Notes: generated by a model not told the origin, from the letters alone. A DNA stretch of 5,938 bases from Planctomycetota bacterium (GCA_020861125.1 JAJBSZ010000166.1:1-5938), one strand, 5' to 3'. Counted from the stretch's first letter, positions 1 to 5,911 are shown. Translations and numbers: made by a program.

Positions 1-1258
1 ACCAGAAGACAAACCGTCCCCGGCGCATGGTGTCCCGGCGCATCCGCAGGGAAAACTGCCGTTCGCCCGCACTGGGGTTGGGCACGCTGACCCGCTTCGA
101 CAGCCGGTGCGAGGTGCCGGTGCCGCCGACCGCCGCCGGACGGCTCAGGCCGACCGAATCGTCGGCCTCGGCGGTATGGAAACGTTCGAGGCGATCCGCC
201 AGGTCTTCCGGATCGGACGGCCGCCGGGACGGATCCACCTCCAGCATGTCGTGGATGCGCCGCTGGTATTTGCGGCAATTCGCAGCCTCCGGTTTGCGGT
301 AAAACCACGGCACCGGCGCGGCGCGGCGGGGGGCCAGCACCGCCGCGCCGTCCCGCCCCGGAAACGGCGGCACGCCGAAGGAGATGTGGTAAAAGGTAGC
401 GCCCAGATTATACATGTCGGTATGGGCGTCCACCCGGTCCGGCCGCTCCAGTTGCTCGGGGGCGGCGTACTCGGGGCCGCAGCGCACAAACCCCGGAAGA
501 TTCTGGTCGCCGGCCCGGCGCAGGCCGGCTACCCGGGGCACGCCCAGATTCGCCAGCTTGATCTGGCCGCCGCCGTCCATCAGCAGGTTGCCGGGATTAA
601 TGTCGCCGTGGTACACCGCCACGGCCCACGCATGCTTGAGGGCGGAGGTGGTCTGCCGGAGGTACCCGAGGAGCTGGGTCTCCGAATACACCCGGCCGGC
701 CCGGATGCGATCGGTCATGGAACCGCCGGAGAGGTATTCGTGGGAAAAATAGAAAAAGCCGTTGGATTCCCCGGCGTCGAAGCCCTGGACGATGTGCGGG
801 TGGTGGAACCGCGACACCGCCTGAGCCTCGGCGATATAAGCGCGGACAAACACCGGGTCCGACGCCAGGCGGGGATGGAGAATCTTCAGGGCCACCTCCC
901 GGTCCATGGTGAGTTGCCGGGCGTGGTAGACGGTGGCGACGTTGCCGGTGCCGATGATGTTGATGATCTCGTAACCGGCGATGAGCCGCCGCCGCCGGCG
1001 CTCCTCCAAGAGCAGGGACTCGAGATCATGCTCCGACAGGTAGCCGAGTTCCTGAGCCACCAGGCCGAAACTGGTACGGCCCTCGCCGCCGGCGTTCTCC
1101 ATCACCATCCGGGTCTTGGTGTCGGTCACCTGCAAGGGCGTCATCAGGCCCATGTCGATGGCGACGTGGCCGAGGCGTTCGTCGAGGTGAGGCAGCAGGT
1201 TGGTATCCATGCCGGCGACGTCTTCCGGCCCCCGGCCACCGTCCGAAATCTCCGCCAT
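1..1258 (-). CDS. Serine/threonine protein kinase-like protein, probable pseudokinase, 3' end beyond window
   Basis: The frame is open from ATG at 1258 to the left edge (419 residues seen, no stop), so the C-terminus is missing. Residues about 27-90 hold two similar segments (around LGHVAIDMGLMT and FGLVAQELGYLS), resembling the helical repeats of GspE-N/MshEN domains. A Hanks-type kinase fold follows at about 95-360: Gly-rich loop GTGNVATV (103-110), VALK lysine K125, alpha-C Glu E144, catalytic loop HGDINPGN (217-224), activation end YAAPEQ (264-269), alpha-F Asp D281 and a late Arg near 345. The catalytic-loop Lys is Asn221, and DFG reads NLG with Asn237. Both residues normally serve phosphotransfer or Mg binding, so I infer a weak or dead kinase that may bind nucleotide or act as a scaffold. 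The start has a strong GAGGAGGAA ribosome site 8 bases upstream, overlapping the end of tsaE. Residues after 360 are low-complexity and basic. The kinase fold is sure; the lack of activity is inferred. Confidence 0.9.
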   Translation of the reverse strand, partial: MAEISDGGRGPEDVAGMDTNLLPHLDERLGHVAIDMGLMTPLQVTDTKTRMVMENAGGEGRTSFGLVAQELGYLSEHDLESLLLEERRRRRLIAGYEIINIIGTGNVATVYHARQLTMDREVALKILHPRLASDPVFVRAYIAEAQAVSRFHHPHIVQGFDAGESNGFFYFSHEYLSGGSMTDRIRAGRVYSETQLLGYLRQTTSALKHAWAVAVYHGDINPGNLLMDGGGQIKLANLGVPRVAGLRRAGDQNLPGFVRCGPEYAAPEQLERPDRVDAHTDMYNLGATFYHISFGVPPFPGRDGAAVLAPRRAAPVPWFYRKPEAANCRKYQRRIHDMLEVDPSRRPSDPEDLADRLERFHTAEADDSVGLSRPAAVGGTGTSHRLSKRVSVPNPSAGERQFSLRMRRDTMRRGRFVFW

Positions 1259-1263
1259 CGTGC

Positions 1264-1770
1264 TTATTCCTCCTCGGCCTTCAGCCACTGGTGGAGAAGT
1301 TCCCGGTGTCGCCGGCCGCGGGCGGCGGCGGCGATCCGGCGACGGTCGGGTCCTTCGGGCGTCAGGGCGATCGCCAGGTATTCCCGGCCGGCGCCGGCGC
1401 CCAGAAGCTCCGGCCATTCGATGGCCGTCACCGCCGCCGGGTCCGCCAGCAGGTCGTCCAGGCCCAACCCTGCCAGCGCCTCCGGCTCCTCCAGGCGGTA
1501 GAGATCGAGGTGGTTGAGGACCAGACGGCCGGGGTATTCGGCATGGATGGTGAAGGTCGGGCTGGTGACCGGCACGGCCGGATCCACCCCGAGACCGGTG
1601 GCGAGTCCCTGGATGAAACAGGTCTTGCCCGATCCGAGGTCGCCCGACAGCAGCAGGAGCTCCCCGCCCCGGCACAGTTGGCCGAGGCGGTCGGCCAGGG
1701 CGCGGGTAGCCGCCGGTGACGGCGATGCCCGCTCCGCCGCATTCTCGTGGTCCACCCCGTCCGTCACCAT
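1264..1770 (-). CDS. tsaE: tRNA threonylcarbamoyladenosine biosynthesis ATPase TsaE
   Basis: This encodes a 168-residue protein, close to the usual length of the TsaE/YjeE family. TsaE is the cytoplasmic ATPase that works with TsaB, TsaC and TsaD to make t6A at position 37 of ANN-decoding tRNAs. Visible signatures are the P-loop GDLGSGKT (43-50), the switch segment VTSPTF (67-72), HLDLYRL (87-93) and the family motif IEWPELL (117-123). All expected motifs are present, so it looks functional. The first about 20 residues and the last about 25 are poorly conserved in appearance; the C-terminal part is Arg/Ala rich. ATG 1770 overlaps the thiL stop within ATGGTGA, typical of translational coupling; GTG at 1767 is an alternative start one codon in. 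A purine-rich GGAAGGG lies about 11 bases upstream. The kinase-like gene follows after five bases. Confidence 0.95.
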   Translation of the reverse strand: MVTDGVDHENAAERASPSPAATRALADRLGQLCRGGELLLLSGDLGSGKTCFIQGLATGLGVDPAVPVTSPTFTIHAEYPGRLVLNHLDLYRLEEPEALAGLGLDDLLADPAAVTAIEWPELLGAGAGREYLAIALTPEGPDRRRIAAAARGRRHRELLHQWLKAEEE

Positions 1771-2902
1771 GTGTGTTCGTACCCTTCCGCCGCCAGGGGC
1801 TGCTCGCCGCCCTCGTGCCGCAACCGGATGCCGGCCTCCGCCGTCAGTTCCCCGATGCGGCGGAAGGGCGCCAGGTCCCGGAACGCTGCCTGGCCGGCTG
1901 GTGTGGTGAGAAATCCCGTAAAGGCGGTCCACACCGCCGGCGCCAGGGTGACCAGCACCTCGAAATCCTCGCCGTCCGTCAGGGCATGGGCCAGTGCCGT
2001 CCGGCCCGAGGCCGCCGACGCCTCCCGCGCCGCCGGGTCGATCGGCACGGCGGCGGCGTCGACAAGGGCGCCGACGCCGCTCTCCCGACACAGCCGCGCC
2101 AGATCCAGGGCCAGGCCGTCCGAAAGGTCCATCATCGCCGACGGCCGGGGCATGTCGGGCAGGGAGCGGCAAAACTCCATGAGCCGCTCGACCTCGCGCA
2201 CCCGCGGCACCGGCCGCAGGTGGCGGCCGAGGAGGGACCCGCCGAGAGTTCCCGTCACCACCAGGACATCGCCGGAATTGCCGCCGGCCCGCCGTCCGAA
2301 AGGTCCATCATCGCCGACGGCCGGGGCATGTCGGGCAGGGAGCGGCAAAACTCCATGAGCCGCTCGACCTCGCGCACCCGCGGCACCGGCCGCAGGTGGC
2401 GGCCGAGGAGGGACCCGCCGAGAGTTCCCGTCACCACCAGGACATCGCCGGAATTGCCGCCGGCCCGCAGCACCGGCCCACCCGGCATGGGTTCGCCGAT
2501 CACCGTGACGGAGATCACCGTGGTCGCCGCCGCCACCGTGTCGCCGCCGACAACGAGGACGCCGAATTCCCGTGCCGCCGCCGCCAGGCCGTCGGCAAAG
2601 GCCGTCGCCCAGCCGTCGCCCGCACCGCGGCGGAGGCACAAGGAAACCAGGGCCCAGCGCGGACGGCAGGCGGAAGCGGCCAGGTCGGACGCGGCCGCAC
2701 CCAATGCCTTGCGGGCGACGGCGGCGGGCGGGGTGTCCGGGAGGAAATGGCTCCCTTCGGCGAAGGCGTCCACCGAAACGGCCAGGGACGGCGACGCCGC
2801 CACCAGATGGGCGCAGTCGTCCGGACCGCAGCCGGCGAGTACCGACGGATCGGCGGTGGCGAAGCGATGGCGCAGGGATTCGACGAGGGCGTTTTCGTGC
2901 AT
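1764..2902 (-). pseudogene. thiL: Thiamine-monophosphate kinase, frameshifted by an internal 176-bp tandem duplication
   Basis: ThiL phosphorylates thiamine monophosphate to thiamine diphosphate with ATP, the last step of cofactor synthesis. From ATG 2902 the reading frame is normal for 204 residues: PDDCA (27-31), SVDAFAEGSHF (43-53), KALG...SDLA (65-75), VVGGDT (117-122), SGDVLVVTGTLGGS (151-164) and MMDLSDG (198-204). It then runs into the second repeat copy out of frame, adds 11 foreign residues and stops at 2257-2255. The remaining native C-terminal part (DLSDGLALDLARL, ALTDGEDFEVL, ending GYEHTW) is intact in another frame down to the TGA at 1764. The span is 1139 bases; minus 176 it is 963, exactly 321 codons, a 320-residue protein of normal ThiL length. 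As written, the product would lack the conserved GEDFE region and should be inactive. An assembly error is a serious alternative: both copies are identical and all other residues look well conserved. It starts 18 bases after the isomerase-like gene; the ribosome site is weak. Confidence 0.9.
2115..2468. repeat. Perfect 176-bp tandem direct duplication inside thiL
   Basis: Bases 2115-2290 and 2291-2466 read identically by eye, with no mismatch, and a further two bases (GC, 2467-2468) match the start of copy two, giving a 2-base microhomology at the junction. The unit length is 176, which is not a multiple of three, so the duplication shifts the thiL frame. Identical copies mean either a very recent slippage or illegitimate recombination event, or an assembly artefact. 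There are no flanking target-site duplications or transposase genes. Confidence 0.97.
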
Positions 2903-2920
2903 GGAGTACCGCCGGACGGG

Positions 2921-3742
2921 TCAGTAGGGATACAGCCCCGACCGGCGCATAATGAAGCGGTAGCCGGCCATGGCCGCGTCTTTCGGCTGGGTGGATTCGC
3001 CGGTGACGTCGACGGTGATCCAGCCGTCGTACCTGACCTCCAGCAACGCCTTGGCCACCGCTTCGAAATCCACCGCGCCCCGACCGAACTGCGGCGCGCT
3101 GCCGGGGCGGGAACTGGTCATCTCCGCCCGGCGCTTGGAACCGGAGACGTCGCGGAAACGGACGCTCCGCAGCCGGCTCTGATGGGTCTTGATCACCTTG
3201 GCCGGATCCATGCCGGCCAGAGCCAGCTCGGCCGTATCCACCGCCAGACTCACCACCTCGGGGTTGGTGATGGCCAGGAGCCGCTTGAGGTCCTTGTCGC
3301 TGTCGCCGAAGTGCTTGGCGCGGGGCATGAAGCACAGGGAGATGCCGAAGTCCTGGCAGCGGCAGCCGATCTCCTCGACGATGGCGCCGACGGTCAGCCA
3401 GTCGTCGTCCGACACCGGCCCGCTCAGCGGGTCCGATTGGCAGATGATCAGGTTGCCCCGGCCGGTGGAGCCGGCGAACCGGGCGGAATTTGCCGCCTTT
3501 TCCACCTGTTCGTCCGCCTTCTCCTTGTCGAGAAGATCGATCCGCTGCAGGAGGCCGGACAGCTTGAGGCCGGTGGTGTCGAGAATCTCCTCGAAGACAT
3601 GCAGCCGGTCCTCGAACCGGCGCACCACCTCCGAGGGAAATTCCAACCCGTCGTAGCCGCAGTCGGCCACATCGGTGATGGCCTGGATGGTACCGTCGTT
3701 CCCCCACGGGGCGGCGTAACAGGAGAGGCGAATTTCTGCCAC
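2921..3742 (-). CDS. Sugar phosphate isomerase/epimerase-like TIM-barrel protein
   Basis: This encodes a 273-residue protein of the AP-endonuclease-2/xylose-isomerase-like TIM-barrel superfamily (IolE, hydroxypyruvate isomerase and tagatose-3-epimerase relatives). Barrel strands and family blocks are visible: CGYDGLEFPSE (28-37), GISLCFMPRAKHF (133-145), VVSLAVDTAELALAG (163-177), RLRSVRFRDV (190-199), FGRGAVDF (219-226) and YDGWITVDV (238-246). Metal ligands usual for this family look altered: the His of the vHlKD strand is Arg195, the last-strand Glu is Asp245, the His after the Asp169 strand is Glu172, and no Glu ends the LCFMP strand. Substrate and even catalysis are therefore unclear. 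The start is GTG 3742, chosen because AAAGGA lies five bases upstream and the family N-terminus begins right there; the frame stays open upstream to 4108 but that part resembles nothing. It heads the cluster with thiL, tsaE and the kinase-like gene. There is no signal peptide, so it should be cytoplasmic. Confidence 0.85.
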   Translation of the reverse strand: MAEIRLSCYAAPWGNDGTIQAITDVADCGYDGLEFPSEVVRRFEDRLHVFEEILDTTGLKLSGLLQRIDLLDKEKADEQVEKAANSARFAGSTGRGNLIICQSDPLSGPVSDDDWLTVGAIVEEIGCRCQDFGISLCFMPRAKHFGDSDKDLKRLLAITNPEVVSLAVDTAELALAGMDPAKVIKTHQSRLRSVRFRDVSGSKRRAEMTSSRPGSAPQFGRGAVDFEAVAKALLEVRYDGWITVDVTGESTQPKDAAMAGYRFIMRRSGLYPY

Positions 3743-3761
3743 AGGGGTCCTTTCGCAATGT

Positions 3762-3787
3762 GGTCCGGAATAGTCGGTGACCGGACC
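3762..3787 (-). promoter_or_regulatory. Inverted repeat in the leader of the isomerase-thiL-tsaE-kinase cluster
   Basis: GGTCCGG (3762-3768) and CCGGACC (3781-3787) form perfect 7-base arms around a 12-base spacer, ending 19 bases upstream of the GTG start at 3742. It could be an RNA hairpin or a dimeric operator. On the transcript, GGGTCC (3788-3783) can also pair with GGACCC (3750-3745), which overlaps the ribosome binding site, so two alternative pairings are possible. The function is inferred only. Confidence 0.4.
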
Positions 3788-3832
3788 CGTTCGCCCTTTG
3801 CTGCACGGAAAACTCGAAGTCGCCCGCGACCC

Positions 3833-3847
3833 GGGGCGCACCGCCCC
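3833..3847 (-). other. Short GC hairpin after the TPR gene
   Basis: GGGGCG (3833-3838), a CAC loop, then CGCCCC (3842-3847) form a perfect 6-bp stem 20 bases beyond the TPR stop codon. No T-tract follows on the minus strand, so intrinsic termination is doubtful. In DNA this rich in GC such stems also occur by chance. Confidence 0.25.
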
Positions 3848-3867
3848 TGGCGGGAGGGGGTCAGGCG

Positions 3868-4605
3868 TCAGTCGAGGTGGGGCGGATGCTGGCGGCACCA
3901 GGCCACCTGTTCCTCCCGACCGGGACAGGAGTAGCCGAACACCGGACAGCCACCGGGCGTCTCCGGCGACAGCGGCGGCCGGTTGCGGATACAGTGGCCG
4001 TACGGACAGGGAAGGCCCTGCGCCTCGTACTCGGGATTGGCCGAAGCGTCGAAGGACCAGCCCCGCATGCCGAGAAACGCGTCGATCCGGTCCGGGGTAT
4101 TTAGGCACTCGCCGTTTTCATCCCGTGGGTCGTCGCCGGCAAGGACATCGCAGGCTTCGTAAAAATCCAGGATATCCTGATTCTCGCGATCGCCCGAGAG
4201 TTCCACGAAACGTTCGAGATCCTCGGCCGCCATGTCGAACTGACCCGCCCGCGCAAACAGCCAGCCACGGACGAACAGCGCCTGGGGCTCGTCCGGGTCG
4301 AGGGCCAGCGCCTCGGCGACGTGCCGCAGGGTATCCTCGGGATGTCCGTGGTAACGGGAGATTTCGGCCAGCATGCTGTGGCCCATGGCGTCTTCCGGAT
4401 CCAACTGCAGCACCGTCTCGAAATCGTTCCTGGCCTTCTCGTCCAGACCGAGGTTGAGATAGGCCAGCCCGCGGTTGCCGTACGCGCCGATCATGTCCGG
4501 CGACAGTGCCACCAGTTCTGAAAAGGCATCCACCGCTTCGAAGAACCGGCGCTCCTCCAGCAAGGACAACGCCGCCGCAAACCGGGGATTTTCCATCGCG
4601 TCCAT
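3868..4605 (-). CDS. TPR protein with a cysteine-rich C-terminal tail
   Basis: This encodes a 245-residue protein with no signal peptide or membrane segment, so it is probably cytoplasmic. Four TPR-like helix pairs fill about residues 7-138; the clearest are AYGNRGLAYLNLGLDEKA (41-58) ending LDP, the pair ending ALDPDE (101-106), and the LFVRGWLFARAGQFDMA block (110-126). TPRs normally mediate protein-protein contacts. The C-terminal part (about 150-245) carries seven Cys: 152, 167, 200, 205, 220, 227 and 237, grouped as CPYGHC, then CPVFGYSCPG, then WC. These spacings suggest a structural zinc site or another metal-binding knuckle. I chose ATG 4605; a TTG seven codons upstream (4626) and an ATG three codons downstream (4596) are possible, and no start has a strong Shine-Dalgarno. 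It is 125 bases from the next gene and 197 from the previous one, so it may be its own transcription unit. The fold is clear, the function unknown. Confidence 0.88.
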   Translation of the reverse strand: MDAMENPRFAAALSLLEERRFFEAVDAFSELVALSPDMIGAYGNRGLAYLNLGLDEKARNDFETVLQLDPEDAMGHSMLAEISRYHGHPEDTLRHVAEALALDPDEPQALFVRGWLFARAGQFDMAAEDLERFVELSGDRENQDILDFYEACDVLAGDDPRDENGECLNTPDRIDAFLGMRGWSFDASANPEYEAQGLPCPYGHCIRNRPPLSPETPGGCPVFGYSCPGREEQVAWCRQHPPHLD

Positions 4606-4624
4606 AAATAATTCCAGGCCATAC

Positions 4625-4662
4625 AAAAAGATTCGGCACGAAGCCAGCAGCCAGCTTCGCGC
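4625..4662 (-). terminator. Possible intrinsic terminator after the solute-binding protein gene
   Basis: On the minus strand, GCGCGAAGC (4662-4654) and GCTTCGTGC (4644-4636) pair over nine positions with one mismatch and a 9-base loop. Six bases later comes TTTTT (4629-4625). It lies about 140 bases past the stop of the solute-binding gene and 20 bases before the TPR start. The gap between stem and T-tract makes it weaker than a classic terminator; it could instead be an attenuator in the TPR leader. Confidence 0.4.
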
Positions 4663-4775
4663 CGTCCCACCATATGGTCATATCGATACGACGCGGCCGT
4701 CTCCGACACCACCGCCGTCAAATGGGTCACATCGTAGCCTTCCAGTATCGCCGTCCCGGCGGTGGATGTCAACAC
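4650..4775 (-). pseudogene. Possible UPF0145 (YbjQ-like) N-terminal remnant
   Basis: A GTG at 4775 opens a frame reading MLTSTAGTAILEGYDVTHL and then TAVVSETAAS. This resembles the start of YbjQ/UPF0145 proteins, where a Thr-rich first strand is followed by LEG, a V/I-rich strand and VVsgEa. The similarity fades after about 30 residues, and the frame then runs into the TPR gene out of phase, so at most a fragment is present. The frame is the same as that of the solute-binding protein, 27 bases past its stop codon. The same bases hold the candidate promoter, so chance resemblance is quite possible. Confidence 0.22.
4744..4772 (-). promoter_or_regulatory. Candidate sigma70-type promoter for the TPR gene
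   Basis: On the minus strand a perfect -35 TTGACA (4772-4767) is followed, after exactly 17 bases, by GATACT (4749-4744), which matches four of six -10 positions. Transcription would begin near 4737, about 130 bases upstream of the TPR start. A problem is that the hairpin plus T-tract at 4662-4625 would sit in this leader. A perfect -35 with an ideal spacer is notable in such GC-rich DNA, but housekeeping promoters of this organism are unknown. Confidence 0.4.
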
Positions 4776-4802
4776 CAGACCCCGCCGCCGACAGAACTGG
4801 TC

Positions 4803-5651
4803 TCAGTCCGCCAGAACCACCGCTGCCACGCCGCCCTCGTGGTAGTTGATGGTGAAGCGCACCAGGGCGCGCCGTTCGGGGGTGATGCTGAGGCAGGCGC
4901 CGATGGCGTCCACTTCGCCCGCCAGGAGGGAAGGCAGGAGTTCGCTGAATTCCATGGACCGGACTTCCAGCTCCCGGCCGATGGTTTGGGCGATGCGATC
5001 CATCAGCTCGATGTCCATGCCGACCACCCTGCCGGCATCGTTGCGGTACACGAACGGCGCCGAGACCGGGCTGACACCGAACCGGAGCACTGCCGCACCG
5101 TCCGAGGCGGGCGGCCGGGGCGGCGACGGCGGGGGCGGGCGCTCCTCCGTGTCGGCGCCGGCCAGCCATTTCCGTTCCAGTTCCGCCACCGACCCGTCGG
5201 CGATAAGCGCCATCAGGGCGTCGTTGACCGCCCGGAAGGTGGCTTCATCGTCGTTGCGGAGGGCAAAGCCGTAGATATCGTCCATGAAGGTAGCGTCGAG
5301 CCGGCGCAGGCGGGGGTTGTTCGCCACCAGATAATTGGCCACCGGTTCGTCTTCGACGAAGGCGTCGATCTCCCCGTTCAGAAGCGCCTGGATCTGCGAT
5401 TCGCTGTCGTCGAAATACACGAAGTGGGTGAAATCGAGGAAACGGTTGGCCGCCATGTCCAGCATGGTGCCGGCGAGCACGCCGATACGCTTGCCGTTGA
5501 GATCGGTCAGGGTCTCGATCCCACCGGACGCGGCCCGTTCCGCCTCGGCCGCTCCGGCACCGCCGGCGACCCCCAAAAACAGGCCCAGCAGGAAGACCAG
5601 CGGCAGCAAGGAGCCGCCGGTAGGCGTGGCACGGCGCGGATGGTTGATCAT
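4803..5651 (-). CDS. Exported type-3 solute-binding protein with permuted lobes
   Basis: This encodes a 282-residue protein. Residues 1-37 look like a Sec signal peptide (RR at 6-7, hydrophobic LLPLVFLLGLFLGVAG, likely cut near AGA-AEA), so it acts in the periplasm. The mature part belongs to the SBP_bac_3 family, which binds amino acids and similar solutes for ABC importers, but the order is reversed. Residues about 45-165 are the second lobe plus C-terminal helix (TDLNGKRIGVLAGT 49-62, LLNGEIDAFVEDEP 90-103, ERKWLAG 159-165). After a proline-rich linker (171-181) comes the first lobe (VLRFGVSPVSAPFVYR 188-203, VVGMDIELMDRIA 209-221, SITPERR 255-261, INYHEGG 268-274), and the protein stops. 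Key ligand residues expected in the family, Arg260 and Asp101, are present. ATG 5651 has GAGGA eight bases upstream. No permease or ATPase gene is in the window. The family is certain; the solute is not known. Confidence 0.9.
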   Translation of the reverse strand: MINHPRRATPTGGSLLPLVFLLGLFLGVAGGAGAAEAERAASGGIETLTDLNGKRIGVLAGTMLDMAANRFLDFTHFVYFDDSESQIQALLNGEIDAFVEDEPVANYLVANNPRLRRLDATFMDDIYGFALRNDDEATFRAVNDALMALIADGSVAELERKWLAGADTEERPPPPSPPRPPASDGAAVLRFGVSPVSAPFVYRNDAGRVVGMDIELMDRIAQTIGRELEVRSMEFSELLPSLLAGEVDAIGACLSITPERRALVRFTINYHEGGVAAVVLAD

Positions 5652-5836
5652 GACGATGGTCCTCGCGGTCTCTCCCACCCCCAGCCCGTGACGAATTTCT
5701 GGCGAAAAACCGCCGGCCGGTATCCGCGGCCGCCAGAATCCATGATGGCCAACCACCAGTCCCACAGCAAGGGAAATCCGCTTGCCGCAGCCGTTCGCCC
5801 CGAAAACGGACGGAGACGGCATGGAACGGAGACGGA

Positions 5837-5885
5837 GGCGAATGGGAAAAGGCGAATGGGAAAAGGGTAACGGGTACGGAGGGGA
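5837..5885. repeat. Degenerate heptamer repeat tract
   Basis: The plus strand reads in 7-base steps: GGCGAAT, GGGAAAA, GGCGAAT, GGGAAAA, GGGTAAC, GGGTACG, GAGGGGA. The first four units are an exact double copy of a 14-mer (5837-5850 and 5851-5864). The tract is strongly purine-biased on the plus strand. It resembles the heptameric low-complexity repeats known from some bacterial intergenic regions such as cyanobacterial LTRR-type repeats; a relation is not shown. Confidence 0.6.
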
Positions 5886-5897
5886 ACGGGCGGGTAC

Positions 5898-5911
5898 CGG
5901 CGGGCCCGCCG
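5898..5911. repeat. 14-bp GC palindrome
   Basis: CGGCGGGCCCGCCG is a perfect palindrome. It may be part of a hairpin between the gene beyond the right edge and the solute-binding gene, but it has no T-tract on either side, so termination is not supported. Confidence 0.4.

Noticed and set aside
107..1501. Long plus-strand frame of 464 codons
   Set aside because: It is antisense to the kinase-like gene and tsaE, has no recognisable motif, and is a typical shadow frame in GC-rich DNA.
2115..2468. CRISPR array or mobile element as the cause of the repeat
   Set aside because: There are only two adjoining copies with no spacers, no terminal inverted repeats, and the unit is plain thiL coding sequence.
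2903..2920. TPP riboswitch for the thiL region
   Set aside because: The gap before thiL is only 18 bases, and the 125-base leader of the cluster shows no recognisable THI-box core.
1764..3806. A 680-codon minus-strand open frame spanning the isomerase-like gene and thiL
   Set aside because: Only its last part (C-terminal half of ThiL) is meaningful. The upstream part is the wrong frame of the isomerase-like gene and the N-terminal half of thiL, joined by the 176-bp duplication.
2396..3934. Long plus-strand frame of 512 codons
   Set aside because: It mirrors thiL and the isomerase-like gene, both well supported on the other strand; the translation is low-complexity.
3743..4108. N-terminal extension of the isomerase-like gene to 4108
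   Set aside because: It would overlap the TPR gene by 241 bases and gives no family-like sequence; the GTG at 3742 has a good ribosome site.
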